From Dysgonamonadaceae bacterium (lineage in GTDB: Bacteria > Bacteroidota > Bacteroidia > Bacteroidales > Dysgonomonadaceae), in contig JAIRUA010000031.1 of NCBI GenBank assembly GCA_031254645.1, positions 62,001 through 126,000 of the forward strand: 64,000 nucleotides of DNA, in the 5' to 3' direction. A model generated the notes under the pieces. That model worked only from the letters and a program-made list of their open reading frames with translations. It searched no databases and had not been told where the DNA came from. How positions within the stretch are numbered: the stretch's first letter is position 1; every line of letters starts with the position of its first letter. A program made the position numbers and the translations under genes. Positions 45,270 to 54,713 of the stretch are shown here, piece after piece.

Positions 45270-45299
45270 CAAAGATAGGTATTATTTTTCGATAATCAA
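45270..45299 (-). promoter_or_regulatory. promoter of the 571-aa secreted protein gene
   Basis: On the minus strand TTG (45299-45297), a 19-base spacer and TATCTTTG (45277-45270) fit the consensus. The leader is about 30 bases. Confidence 0.78.
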
Positions 45300-45362
45300 C
45301 AAAATAACAAACGCATTATATCTTAAAATACCTCGTAATACAAAATACGCTACGAAAACATG

Positions 45363-46091
45363 TTACGAAACTACAAATCCTTCATTTTTAAAGATTTCCT
45401 CCGCTTTCTTCAACTGTTCACTATTCAAGTCCTCAACACCTTCCAACGGATACTTCTTCCCCATTTCTTCATACTTAAACGCCCCATAAGTATGATACGG
45501 AAGCAGTTCTATTCTTTCTATCATTGTATAAGGTTTGAGAAAATGTGCAAGGTCTGTCAAATCTTTTTCGTTAAATGTGAACGTTGGCACAACAACGTGG
45601 CGAATCCAAGTTGGTTTATTTATCTCTTGTAGGTAATTTAAGAAAGCGAGCGGTTTGTCTTGTGAAATTCCCGTTAGTTTTTGATGAAGTGTAGCATTTA
45701 TCGTCTTGATATCCAATAAAACCAAATCGGTGTATTCAAGCATCTGTTTCACATCGTCGTTGAACAAACAACCCGATGTATCAAGCGCCGTGTGAATATT
45801 TTCCTGCCGGCACAATCGAAAAAAATCACCCACAAAACGCGCTTGCAACAATGGCTCACCACCCGAAAAAGTTACTCCTCCCCGTTTTTGAATATACGTT
45901 TTGTATTTCGAAACTTCTTGCAGCAACGCTTCCGCAGTCATCTGTATCGGTGCATTACCAACTTTCCACGTGTCGGGGTTATGGCAGTACAAGCATCGAA
46001 GTGGACAACCCTGTGCGAAAATCACATAACGAATGCCGGGACCATCAACTGTTCCAAAAGATTCAAGAGAATGAATGTTGCCAATCTGCAC
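45363..46091 (-). CDS. pflA: pyruvate formate-lyase activating enzyme
   Basis: A 242-residue radical-SAM enzyme that installs the glycyl radical on PflB. 'FGTVDGPGIRYVIFAQGCPLRCLYCHNPDTW' near the N-terminus carries the CxxxCxxC cluster motif and the family signature; 'MTFSGGEPLLQ'-type GGEP follows. Length is normal. The start is GTG at 46091: aligned family members begin only a few residues before 'IHSIESFGTVDGPG' and there is no in-frame ATG in reach. Tandem palindromic repeats begin at this GTG, so they may have replaced the original start region. It lies downstream of pflB on the same strand. Confidence 0.93.
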   Translation of the reverse strand: MQIGNIHSLESFGTVDGPGIRYVIFAQGCPLRCLYCHNPDTWKVGNAPIQMTAEALLQEVSKYKTYIQKRGGVTFSGGEPLLQARFVGDFFRLCRQENIHTALDTSGCLFNDDVKQMLEYTDLVLLDIKTINATLHQKLTGISQDKPLAFLNYLQEINKPTWIRHVVVPTFTFNEKDLTDLAHFLKPYTMIERIELLPYHTYGAFKYEEMGKKYPLEGVEDLNSEQLKKAEEIFKNEGFVVS

Positions 46092-46172
46092 TGTTGATTT
46101 GGTTATTTGTTGATTTGGTTATTTGTTGATTTGGTTTAGCTTCTGTAAAACAAATAACCAAATCAACAATTA
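46091..46172. repeat. GTTGATTTGGTTATTT-family palindrome between pflA and pflB
   Basis: Three tandem TTGATTTGG units joined by TTATTTG (46091-46134) face the reverse complement ACAAATAACCAAATCAACAA (46150-46169). The element starts at the pflA GTG and ends in the pflB stop codon (TTA at 46170-46172). It fills the whole gap. Confidence 0.85.
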
Positions 46173-48416
46173 TAATTTATGATTGATCGTTCTCGAAATC
46201 ACATCTAATTGTTGTTCTTTCGTTAAACGAACAAAGTTTACCGCATAACCCGAAACACGAATCGTAAGTTGCGGATATTTTTCGGGATGTTCCATTGCAT
46301 CAACAAGCAATTCTTTGTCAAACACATTGATATTCAAATGCTGACCACCCGAAGGAGTGAAATATCCGTCCATAATATCCACCAGATTCTCAATTCGGTT
46401 TTCCATATCTTTTCCTAACGCGCTTGGCGTAATGCCGAAAGTGTAGGAAATTCCGTCCTGCGAATGGTGAAACGGCAGCTTGGCAACAGAAGCCAACGCA
46501 GCGATTGCACCTTTTCTGTCACGTCCATTCATTGGATTCGCTCCCGGAGCGAAAGGCATTCCCGCTTTTCTACCGTCGGGCGTAGAGCCGGTTTTCTTTC
46601 CGTAAACTACGTTTGAGGTAATCGTCAAAATCGATTGGGTTGGTTTCGCATTTCTATATGTTTGGTGTTGACGAAGATACTCCATAAATCTCTCCGTAAT
46701 TTCAACGGCAATGTTGTCAGTATTATCATCGTTATTGCCAAATGGAACGTAATCGCCTTCAATTTTGAAATCAACGGCAAGACCCCTATCATCGTGAATC
46801 ACTTTCACTTTCGCATCGCGAATTGCTGCCAATGAATCGGTTACGATTGACAATCCGGCAATTCCTGTGGCACGAATGCGCTCAACTTCCAAATCGTGCA
46901 AGCTCAATTGATATGCTTCGTAAGCATATTTATCGTGCATATAGTGAATGATTTTCAACGTGTTTACATACACTTTTGCCAACCAACGCATCAATTGGTC
47001 AAATTTTGCCATTACATCGTTGTAATCCAAATATTCGGTCGTAACCGGTGCAAAAGCCGGTGCTACCTGTGCTCCGGTAATTTCATCGCGACCGCCGTTG
47101 ATGGCATACAACAAACATTTTGCCAAATTGGCGCGCGCACCGAAAAGCTGCATTTGTTTTCCGATTTTCAATGGCGAAACACAACAAGCAATTCCGTAAT
47201 CATCACCATATTCGGGGCGCATCAAATCATCGTTTTCATACTGAATAGACGATGTGTTGATGGATACTTTCGCACAGAATCTTTTCCAATTTTCGGGCGA
47301 ATGCACCGACCAAAGCACCGTGAGATTCGGTTCGGGTGCCGGTCCTAAATTATATAATGTGTGTAGATAGCGGAACGAGCTTCTTGTTACCAATGTACGT
47401 CCATCAACACCTTGTCCGCCAAGTGCCTCTGTAACCCAAACAGGATCTCCTGAAAATAAATCGTTGTATTCGGGTGTGCGCAAGAAGCGAATAATGCGCT
47501 GTTTGATAATGAATTGGTCGATTAATTCTTGTGCTTCCTGCTCGGTCAATTTTCCTTCGCGAATATCTTTTTCGATATAAATATCCAAGAAAGTGGCTGT
47601 ACGCCCCAACGACATTGCCGCACCGTCTTGGTCTTTTACCGAAGCCAAATAAGCGAAATAAACAAATTGTACGGCTTCGCGCGCATAGCGCGCCGGCTTG
47701 CTTACATCGAATCCGTATGATTGACACATTGTTACAAATTTCTTCAAAGCTGAAATCTGTTCGCTCACTTCTTCTCTTTGTTGGATAATAGTTTCGGTAA
47801 TTTCTTGAATATCCAAGCGTTTCAACTGTTGGATTTTGTCCTTAATCAGCGAATCGGTTCCATACAAGGCAACACGTCTGTAATCGCCAATGATACGCCC
47901 ACGACCGTAAGCATCAGGTAATCCGGTTACTACACCCGATTTGCGACATTCTAACATCTCATCGGTGTAAGCCGAGAAAACACCTTCGTTGTGCGTTTTA
48001 CGGTATTTCGTGAAAATTTCTATCGTAACCGGGTCTAATTCGTATCCATACGAATGTAAAGCGTTTTCCACCATTCGTAGTCCACCTCTCGGGAAAATTC
48101 CACGCTTCAAAGGTGCATCGGTTTGCAATCCTACGATAACTTCTAAATCTTTGTCGATATATCCTGCACCATAAGCGTCAATGGCTTGCGGCATTTTAGT
48201 TTCTGCATCGTAAACTCCTTTTTCGAGTTCCACTTTGAACATTTCGGTTAGTTTGTCCCAAATCTTTTTTGTTCTTTCTGTCGAGGGTGCCAAAAATGAC
48301 TCATCACCCGAATAGGGAGTATAATTGTTCTGAATGAAATCGCGCACATTTACTTCGCGTCTCCAAACATCTCCTTTGAAGCCGTTCCACGCTTCCGTTG
48401 CATTGAATTTTGTCAT
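46170..48416 (-). CDS. pflB: pyruvate formate-lyase (formate C-acetyltransferase)
   Basis: A 748-residue glycyl-radical enzyme making acetyl-CoA and formate from pyruvate in anaerobic fermentation. The active-site cysteine pair is in '[16 protein letters not shown]' and the glycyl radical in '[18 protein letters not shown]' near the C-terminus. The N-terminus '[30 protein letters not shown]' is typical of true PFL and not of diol dehydratases. Length is normal. It is probably co-transcribed with pflA, with a palindromic repeat between them. A consensus promoter lies about 185 bases upstream, leaving a long leader that may be regulatory. Confidence 0.97.
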   Translation of the reverse strand: MTKFNATEAWNGFKGDVWRREVNVRDFIQNNYTPYSGDESFLAPSTERTKKIWDKLTEMFKVELEKGVYDAETKMPQAIDAYGAGYIDKDLEVIVGLQTDAPLKRGIFPRGGLRMVENALHSYGYELDPVTIEIFTKYRKTHNEGVFSAYTDEMLECRKSGVVTGLPDAYGRGRIIGDYRRVALYGTDSLIKDKIQQLKRLDIQEITETIIQQREEVSEQISALKKFVTMCQSYGFDVSKPARYAREAVQFVYFAYLASVKDQDGAAMSLGRTATFLDIYIEKDIREGKLTEQEAQELIDQFIIKQRIIRFLRTPEYNDLFSGDPVWVTEALGGQGVDGRTLVTRSSFRYLHTLYNLGPAPEPNLTVLWSVHSPENWKRFCAKVSINTSSIQYENDDLMRPEYGDDYGIACCVSPLKIGKQMQLFGARANLAKCLLYAINGGRDEITGAQVAPAFAPVTTEYLDYNDVMAKFDQLMRWLAKVYVNTLKIIHYMHDKYAYEAYQLSLHDLEVERIRATGIAGLSIVTDSLAAIRDAKVKVIHDDRGLAVDFKIEGDYVPFGNNDDNTDNIAVEITERFMEYLRQHQTYRNAKPTQSILTITSNVVYGKKTGSTPDGRKAGMPFAPGANPMNGRDRKGAIAALASVAKLPFHHSQDGISYTFGITPSALGKDMENRIENLVDIMDGYFTPSGGQHLNINVFDKELLVDAMEHPEKYPQLTIRVSGYAVNFVRLTKEQQLDVISRTINHKL

Positions 48417-48600
48417 AGCTGTAATAAAATTATTTTCAGACGATTATCTTGATCTATTCTCTTATTGCTTCAATGATTTTAATCTGCTGCTTATAGATGT
48501 TAATTATTTCAAAAATAAAACAGATTCGTCCGTGATAAACCTAAATAACTGTGTGGCTGTTTATTATTCTGCAAACATCTAAACAGCTACTAAAACGATA

Positions 48601-48630
48601 CAAAGATACGACATTTTGTTTAATATCAAA
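48601..48630 (-). promoter_or_regulatory. promoter of pflB-pflA
   Basis: On the minus strand TTTG (48630-48627), an 18-base spacer and TATCTTTG (48608-48601) fit the consensus. The leader to pflB is about 180 bases; I saw no clear riboswitch or FNR-type operator in it. Confidence 0.72.
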
Positions 48631-48674
48631 AATATTCGCAGTTCAAAAAGTGAGAATAATTTCGGATTGTTTTT

Positions 48675-49259
48675 TTACCGATAAAGACCTTTTTCCATCA
48701 TAAACTCCCATACTTTTTCGCCGACAAACGCACGAATATTTTTTCTCGCCTTAATGCTGTTGCGAATAAAAGTGGACGACACTTCTACAATCGGTGCATT
48801 CACTACTTGTATGTTTTTTTGAAATTGTTCGGGGATAACGATTTCTTCATTCAATCGAGGATAAATAAAAATTGGAAACTCTCGACGCAATTGTTCGTAT
48901 GCTTTCCATTGGTGAAAATTCATCCAATTGTCCCCGCCGATAATTAACGTAAATTCCGCGTCCGGATAATTGTTTTTCAGAAAGGTGAGCGTATCAATGG
49001 TATAAGATGGGCGCGGCAGATGGAACTCTATGTCAGACACTTTTAGGTTTTCAAAATCGCTCAATGCCAAACGTGTCATTTGCAGGCGAACATCATCATC
49101 CAACAATTCATCGGTGTTTTTCAACGGATTGTGTGGCGAAACAACAAACCACACCTCATCGAGATGCGTGAATTCGCACATATAATTGCCCAATATCAAA
49201 TGCCCAACGTGAATGGGATTGAATGAGCCTGAAAAAATACCGATTTGTTTTTTTTTCAT
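48675..49259 (-). CDS. nadD: nicotinate-nucleotide adenylyltransferase
   Basis: A 194-residue nucleotidyltransferase that makes deamido-NAD from nicotinate mononucleotide. 'IGIFSGSFNPIHVGHLILG' (residues 6-24) is the GxFxPxHxGH signature, 'VVSPHNPLKN' follows, and 'SSTFIRNSIKARKNI' is the C-terminal ISSTxIR motif in variant form. Length is normal. In many Bacteroidota nadD follows gmk, which is not seen here. No clear promoter was identified. Confidence 0.96.
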   Translation of the reverse strand: MKKKQIGIFSGSFNPIHVGHLILGNYMCEFTHLDEVWFVVSPHNPLKNTDELLDDDVRLQMTRLALSDFENLKVSDIEFHLPRPSYTIDTLTFLKNNYPDAEFTLIIGGDNWMNFHQWKAYEQLRREFPIFIYPRLNEEIVIPEQFQKNIQVVNAPIVEVSSTFIRNSIKARKNIRAFVGEKVWEFMMEKGLYR

Positions 49260-49341
49260 TTTTAATTGTTAGTTTATTTCATACAAGAAAAACGATGTGC
49301 CTTGTTAGACACACCGACTCTTTGATAACTCTACGCAGATT

Positions 49342-49584
49342 TTACTTCTTGAAAAGCGATATAATCCAAAGCAGCAAACAAGCACCTACAAGCGCAGTAA
49401 TAAGACTTCCGATAATACTGGTTGAGCCAATACCAAACAATCCGAAAACCCAGCCGCCGAGCCAACCGCCGGCAATACCAACCAATACATTTACAAAAAA
49501 GCCGAAACCGCCGCCTCTCATAATTTTACCTGCGAGAAAACCCGCTACTAATCCAATAAGGATCCACCATATAAAAGCTCCCAT
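49342..49584 (-). CDS. YeaQ/YmgE/GlsB (transglycosylase-associated) small membrane protein
   Basis: An 80-residue protein of three hydrophobic, glycine-rich helices ('WWILIGLVAGFLAGKIMRGGG', 'FVNVLVGIAGGWLGGWVFGLFG', 'LITALVGACLLLWIISLF'). 'GFLAGKIMRGGGFG' and 'GIAGGWLGGW' are the family's conserved loops. The name refers to an old association with transglycosylases; the actual function is not established, though expression often rises under stress. It stands alone between nadD and nspC. Confidence 0.88.
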   Translation of the reverse strand: MGAFIWWILIGLVAGFLAGKIMRGGGFGFFVNVLVGIAGGWLGGWVFGLFGIGSTSIIGSLITALVGACLLLWIISLFKK

Positions 49585-49663
49585 AATCTAAATTTTTAAT
49601 GTTAAGAAACTATTTTCCTACATTATAAACAAATTGAATATGAAATTGTTTATCAAAACAACA

Positions 49664-50806
49664 TTAATTCATTCTTCCCTTATAGTCTTCGTAACCGAAT
49701 TTTCGATACAATTCAAAATGTCCGTTCTGTGTACACAAACCGATAGACGGATGCGAAACGCCATTAAACATCGTGGTTTTCACAATGGTATAATGAATCA
49801 TATCTTCAAAAACGATGATATCGCCTACTTTCAATGGCTCATCAAATGACCAATCACCCATAAAATCACCACTCAAGCAGCTGTTTCCACCCATTCGATA
49901 CGTCGGTTTATCCGCAACAGGCTCTTGATATGCGCCACGAATACACGGTTTGTAGGGCATTTCCAAACAATCGGGCATATGACACGCAAACGACACGTTG
50001 AGCATCGCCGTTTTCACTCCCCTACTCTCTACAATATCAGTTACCGATGCCACTAAAACGCCTGTTTTCCACGCAAAAGCGCTACCCGGCTCTAAAATAA
50101 TTTCGAGATGCGGATAACGTAATTTCAGTGCTTTCAGCAACGAAATGAGGTGTTCAACATCGTAATCCTTGTGCGTTATCAGATGTCCGCCGCCGAGATT
50201 GAGCCATTCGATTTGTGAAAACAAGTGTCCGAATTTTTCCTCGACCACTTCGAGCGTCTTTTCCAAATCATACGAATTACTTTCGCAGAGATTATGCAAA
50301 TGCAGTCCGGAAATTCCTTCGGGAAGCATGGAGCCGATGAGATCGCACGTTACACCAAGTCGCGATCCGGGTACACTCGGATTATACAAATCGGTTTCCA
50401 CCACTGAAAATTCGGGATTGATGCGCACGCCACATCGCACATTTCTCCCCGATGCTTGCACTTGCGGATAAAATCGTTCGAATTGCGAAAGAGAATTAAA
50501 TGTAATATGGCTACTGTATTTCAGAAATGTAGGAAAATCGTCGTCGGTATAAGATGGTGCATAAGTATGAGCAAGATTGTCCATTTCTTCGAAAGCCAAT
50601 TGTGCTTCCGCCGTCGAACTTGCGGTAGAATGTTCTATATATTCGCGTACAATAGGGAATGTTTTCCACATTGCAAACGCTTTGAATGCCAAAATAATAT
50701 CTATGCCTGCTCGTTCTTTTACCGATTTAATTAGTTGCAGGTTTTTACGCAGTAAATCTTCTTCGAGAACGTAGCAAGGAGATGGTATTTTTGAGAAATC
50801 AATCAT
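49664..50806 (-). CDS. nspC: carboxynorspermidine/carboxyspermidine decarboxylase
   Basis: A 380-residue PLP enzyme of the alanine-racemase-fold decarboxylase family, last step of the alternative spermidine/norspermidine route. The PLP lysine is in 'IILAFKAFAMWK' (K42). 'GLHLHNLCESNSYDLEKTLE' and 'LNLGGGHLITHKDYD' form the phosphate-binding part, and 'MGGNSCLSGDFMGDW' carries the C-terminal catalytic cysteine. The partner carboxynorspermidine dehydrogenase gene is not in the window. Bacteroidota usually make spermidine this way. A TAACTTTG -7 box lies 17 bases upstream on the minus strand. Confidence 0.94.
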   Translation of the reverse strand: MIDFSKIPSPCYVLEEDLLRKNLQLIKSVKERAGIDIILAFKAFAMWKTFPIVREYIEHSTASSTAEAQLAFEEMDNLAHTYAPSYTDDDFPTFLKYSSHITFNSLSQFERFYPQVQASGRNVRCGVRINPEFSVVETDLYNPSVPGSRLGVTCDLIGSMLPEGISGLHLHNLCESNSYDLEKTLEVVEEKFGHLFSQIEWLNLGGGHLITHKDYDVEHLISLLKALKLRYPHLEIILEPGSAFAWKTGVLVASVTDIVESRGVKTAMLNVSFACHMPDCLEMPYKPCIRGAYQEPVADKPTYRMGGNSCLSGDFMGDWSFDEPLKVGDIIVFEDMIHYTIVKTTMFNGVSHPSIGLCTQNGHFELYRKFGYEDYKGRMN

Positions 50807-50822
50807 CGTTGTTATTTTTTGG

Positions 50823-50859
50823 CAAAGTTAGGATTTTCTGCTGTAAAATACTAACTTTG
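50823..50859. promoter_or_regulatory. divergent -7 elements of nspC and the DUF1294 gene
   Basis: TAACTTTG occurs on the minus strand (50830-50823) and on the plus strand (50852-50859), forming an inverted pair 21 bases apart. The two transcripts diverge from almost the same place. No -33 box was clear for either. Confidence 0.55.
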
Positions 50860-50882
50860 CAATATGTAAAAAAGATGAAACA

Positions 50883-51158
50883 ATGAATGCTACAATAATT
50901 TCTCTGCTATACTTCGTAATCATCAACTTGATTTCTTTCTCGTTTTTTGGGATAGATAAAAGATTAGCCAGAAAAAAGAAAACACGAACTTCAGAAAAAA
51001 TGCTGTTTTTAATAGCTATAGCCGGCGGTGCATTCGGCACGTGGATTGGAATGTATTTCTTTCGCCACAAAACGAAACGTTGGTATTTTGTTGTGTTTAT
51101 TCCGTTGATTTTGTTGGCGCAAGTCGCAGGAGTATATTATTTTGTTTTGTATAAATAA
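50883..51158 (+). CDS. DUF1294 family membrane protein
   Basis: A 91-residue protein with about three membrane helices. 'FFGIDKRLARKKKTRTSEKMLFLIAIAGGAFGTWIGMYFFRHKTKRWYF' contains the family's conserved D-K-x-x-A basic loop and the GG-x-x-G-x-x-x-G helix followed by HKT. DUF1294 has no established function. The nuclease-helicase gene starts 11 bases downstream, so the two are probably co-transcribed. Confidence 0.88.
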   Translation: MNATIISLLYFVIINLISFSFFGIDKRLARKKKTRTSEKMLFLIAIAGGAFGTWIGMYFFRHKTKRWYFVVFIPLILLAQVAGVYYFVLYK

Positions 51159-51169
51159 CAGACCCATTT

Positions 51170-54100
51170 ATGCACAACACATCTTCCTATCTATCCGAAA
51201 TAGAAGTTATTAGCCATTCCGAACAATCGTTTCGCGAAAAACTTTTCGCACTCAAACAATTGTTGGAGCGTCTCTGCAAATCGCTTACGCACAATGAACC
51301 GATGCAATTTTCCACACTCTTTTCACGCATTGTATTTGTATCGCAAAAATTTGATTTAGAGAAACAAACGGAATGGCAATTACAAAATCTTCGCGTAAAA
51401 GCAAGCGAATTACGAAAAAAAACCAATATCGATTTTGCAGAATCAGCCTACCGACGTGCCGAACGTGCTGTTATCACGCTTTGTCTTGTGGCATCGGGTA
51501 AAAAAACGGTATCAGCAGAAAATACTATTGCCGAATCAAAAACACCGATACTAAATGATACATTTCGAGCACATGTATTGAAAATCGACAGCGCAAAAAA
51601 ATTACTGATTGTTGTTCCCGAAAATTCGCCCGAAACGGAATTGACGGTGAAATATAGCAATGAAACTTGTGAGCGATTTTGGGAAAATGCACAACTTAAT
51701 CTAATCAACTGCACAATTGACAAAAACGGATATTTTATCCCCAAACACATCGCCTTAGAGCCTGATTATCTGATTGATGCCTCGGCAATTGCCGAGTGCT
51801 TTCAAGACTATTCGATTTCACCGTTACACTATTTTCGCAACAAATTTGAGGGAAAAGAAAATCGTTCGTATCTGCTGTTGGGAAATTTGGCGAACTTCTT
51901 TCTCGACGAATTGGTATTTGCTCAAAATATTGATAACGTGAAATTTGACGATGTCTTTTTGCAATCGTTCAAGCAGTCGCCGTTTGAATACACAAGTTGC
52001 GAGGATATTCGTTCTACGGACGATTTTCGAACGTTTATGGAAAAGGCTAAAAAGCAGTTTGACAATATTAAACGTGTTATTAAACAAGACTTTCCGCGAC
52101 GTGGAATTGATGTGCATCAGTGTACATTAGAGCCGTCGTTTTTCAGTGAAAAGTTTGGATTTCAAGGGCGACTTGATTTGCTACACATTGCGCCCAATAC
52201 GAAAAACGCACATATCGTAGAGTTAAAATCAGGAAAATTGCCTTATCCACAAATTGATACCGGAAAAATTGCGCTTAATCACGAAGTGCAAACCGCCGTT
52301 TATCGTTTAATGGTAGAAAGCGTTTTTGGTAAAGATGCGCGTCAAATTGATGCGGCAATTTTGTATTCAGCCGGAAATGTTTCGGGCGAAAACTTGCGCT
52401 TCGCTGCAGTATATCAAGAGTTAGAAAAAGAGATTACCAACGTGCGTAATTCCATTATTGTAAACGAATATGCGTTGATGCAGGGCGACAACAAACAAGC
52501 GTGTGCACTATTTGAAGAACTGTTTCAATCGTCAAGACAAGAAAATTTGCCGGCATTTTTTGTACAGAAAATCGAAAAAATTCGTGCAACACTTGTGCAA
52601 TGTCGAGAATGGGAATTGGATTACTTTTTTCGATATATTCGCTTTATTTCAAGAGAACTATATTTGCAAAAAATAGGCGATGCGGAATATGAATCGCCAA
52701 CCGGTTTGGCATCGTTGTGGAACAGCGATTTTAGCGAACGAGCCGAAGCATTAGACGTACTTTTTAATTTATCTATCAGCAAAATAGATGATTCGGGCAA
52801 TGATATGACGATTTATTTCGCCCGAAATCAAGCAGATAATGACATTGTGAACTTTCGCGAAGGCGAAATCTGTATCGTTTATCCTCGTCAATTTGAAAAC
52901 GACACAGTACTTAACACGCAGATTCTCAAAGGAACAATTGTGCAAATAACACAAAAATCGGTAGAAGTACGTTTTCGATACAAACAGAAAAATCGTACGT
53001 TTTTTGATACAAATCCGCTTTGGGCAATTGAACACGATACGCTCGATTCGTCGTATAATTCAATGTATAAGAGTCTTTTCTCATTTCTTGAAACATCAAT
53101 TCAAAAAAGGGATTTGTTGTTGGGGTTGGAAAAACCAAAATCTTTTTTGAACACAGATGACGCGGATAACACGGATTTTCTTCGTCATTCCGTGCTTGAC
53201 ACGGAATCCCCTAAAAAAACAAAGGGATTGCGGATCGAGCCCGCAATGACAATCCACGAGAATCCATGTTATCCGCGTCATCTGTGTTCTTCTTATCCCG
53301 AAAATATTGTCGAAAAAGCATTAGCTGCCAAAGATTATTTTTTGATTGTGGGTCCGCCCGGAACAGGAAAAACATCGATTTTCGCCCGTCGCTTAATCGA
53401 AGAATATCACAAAGATACGGAAAAAAACATCCTTGTGTTGGCATACACCAATCGTGCGGTAGACGAATTATGTGAAGCGGTCAATGCTGCTTTTAACTGT
53501 GTTTCAGGTGAGTGCGATTCGTTTATTCGTGTGGGAACAGAACTGTCGTGCGCAATGCCGTATCGACATCGTTTGCTTCAAAACATTTCGGAAAATGCAC
53601 GAAATCGTGAAGAATTGCGACAAGAAATCGAAAAAACACGAATCTTTATTTCCACGCTTGCGTCGATAAACGGACGACAGGAGTTGTTTAGTCTCAAACA
53701 TTTTCACGTGGCAATTATTGATGAAGCATCGCAAATTCCTGAGCCGCAACTGATTGGACTATTACCGCGTTTCGATAAATTTGTGATGATTGGCGACCAC
53801 AACCAATTATCTACCATTGTGTTGCAAAAACCACATAGTTCGGAAATTCACGAGCCGAAACTTCGAGAAATTGGCATAACGGATTGTCGCGATTCGTTTT
53901 TCGAACGACTTTTGCGCCGTTGTATCGAAAATGAGTGGATAAATTCGTACACACAACTGACGTATCAGGGGCGAATGCACACAGATATCGCCGCTTTTTC
54001 GGCAAAGTATTTTTATAACGAGAATCTTTTTCCTGCTCTTGATTGGCAGTTGCAGGAATGGAAACTAAATCATTCGACAAATGACATTTATAGCAAAGTT

Positions 54101-54601
54101 ATAGCAAATGAACGGATTATGTTTTTTTCGACCGAAAAACAATATCGTCCGTCTTCATCGAACAAAATTAACGAAACGGAAGCGGAAATCGCCGTGAAAT
54201 TAGTACAATCAATTCAATCAGTGTATAAAGAAAACAGCAAGAGTTTTGACACTCAAAAAATAGGTATCATCGCACCTTATCGTAATCAAATTGCACTTAT
54301 TCGTCATCAACTTTCGCAAGCAAAAATCCCCAATTTTGAGCAAATTATGGTGGACACGGTAGAGCGTTTTCAAGGTAGTCAGCGCGATGTGATTATTGTT
54401 TCGTTTTGTGTGAACAAGGCGTATCAGCTTGATTTTCTGTGCAATTTAAATCACAACGGTACAGTAGATAGAAAATTAAACGTTGCGCTCACTCGCGCGC
54501 GGCAACAATTGTTTTTGATTGGTAATGCGCAAATATTGAAACAACATCCGATATATGCTACATTGTTGGATTTTTATAGGGGTAATTTGGTAATTATATA
54601 A
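51170..54601 (+). CDS. Dna2-like PD-(D/E)xK nuclease fused to superfamily 1 helicase
   Basis: An 1143-residue protein. A RecB/Cas4-type nuclease is suggested by 'GFQGRLDLLH' (D about 335) and 'AHIVELKSGKLPYP' (E about 351, K about 353) followed by 'HEVQTAVYRLMVE'. The helicase starts at Walker A 'VGPPGTGKTSIFARRL' (about 727-742). It continues with 'AIIDEASQIPEPQLIG' (Walker B), 'DTVERFQGSQRDVIIVSFC' and 'NVALTRARQQLFLIG' (motifs V-VI). This is the order of Dna2-like nuclease-helicases used in DNA-end processing, and some family members act in phage defence. Residues about 661-706 are an in-frame 141-base palindromic repeat insertion, a low-complexity piece that should be a loop between the two parts. 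Confidence 0.88.
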   Translation: MHNTSSYLSEIEVISHSEQSFREKLFALKQLLERLCKSLTHNEPMQFSTLFSRIVFVSQKFDLEKQTEWQLQNLRVKASELRKKTNIDFAESAYRRAERAVITLCLVASGKKTVSAENTIAESKTPILNDTFRAHVLKIDSAKKLLIVVPENSPETELTVKYSNETCERFWENAQLNLINCTIDKNGYFIPKHIALEPDYLIDASAIAECFQDYSISPLHYFRNKFEGKENRSYLLLGNLANFFLDELVFAQNIDNVKFDDVFLQSFKQSPFEYTSCEDIRSTDDFRTFMEKAKKQFDNIKRVIKQDFPRRGIDVHQCTLEPSFFSEKFGFQGRLDLLHIAPNTKNAHIVELKSGKLPYPQIDTGKIALNHEVQTAVYRLMVESVFGKDARQIDAAILYSAGNVSGENLRFAAVYQELEKEITNVRNSIIVNEYALMQGDNKQACALFEELFQSSRQENLPAFFVQKIEKIRATLVQCREWELDYFFRYIRFISRELYLQKIGDAEYESPTGLASLWNSDFSERAEALDVLFNLSISKIDDSGNDMTIYFARNQADNDIVNFREGEICIVYPRQFENDTVLNTQILKGTIVQITQKSVEVRFRYKQKNRTFFDTNPLWAIEHDTLDSSYNSMYKSLFSFLETSIQKRDLLLGLEKPKSFLNTDDADNTDFLRHSVLDTESPKKTKGLRIEPAMTIHENPCYPRHLCSSYPENIVEKALAAKDYFLIVGPPGTGKTSIFARRLIEEYHKDTEKNILVLAYTNRAVDELCEAVNAAFNCVSGECDSFIRVGTELSCAMPYRHRLLQNISENARNREELRQEIEKTRIFISTLASINGRQELFSLKHFHVAIIDEASQIPEPQLIGLLPRFDKFVMIGDHNQLSTIVLQKPHSSEIHEPKLREIGITDCRDSFFERLLRRCIENEWINSYTQLTYQGRMHTDIAAFSAKYFYNENLFPALDWQLQEWKLNHSTNDIYSKVIANERIMFFSTEKQYRPSSSNKINETEAEIAVKLVQSIQSVYKENSKSFDTQKIGIIAPYRNQIALIRHQLSQAKIPNFEQIMVDTVERFQGSQRDVIIVSFCVNKAYQLDFLCNLNHNGTVDRKLNVALTRARQQLFLIGNAQILKQHPIYATLLDFYRGNLVII
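53149..53289. repeat. palindromic repeat inserted in frame in the helicase gene
   Basis: Arms 53149-53177 (GAACACAGATGACGCGGATA...) and 53261-53289 are reverse complements in 28 of 29 positions. Inner inverted pairs CCGTGCTTGACACGG and GCGGATCGAGCCCGC are of the REP type. The 141 bases equal 47 codons and keep the frame open. A fragment of the same inner motif lies at 2022-2052. Confidence 0.88.
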
Positions 54602-54687
54602 TAATTCAGATAAGGACTAAAAAATTGAAAAGAAAGACGCGGAGAAAAAAACACTTATTCACCGCATATAATGCGGAAAATATTGTG

Positions 54688-54695
54688 TATATTTG
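54688..54695 (+). promoter_or_regulatory. -7 element TATATTTG of the Fic gene
   Basis: It matches TAnnTTTG, 19 bases before the ATG at 54714, and lies inside the longer open frame. No -33 TTG was found at the ideal distance. Confidence 0.5.
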
Positions 54696-54713
54696 CCGCA
54701 AAATTTATTTGAT

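Noticed and set aside
48417-48674. Small RNA or riboswitch in the long pflB leader
   Set aside because: Only a promoter is evident. I saw no stable conserved-looking structure by eye.
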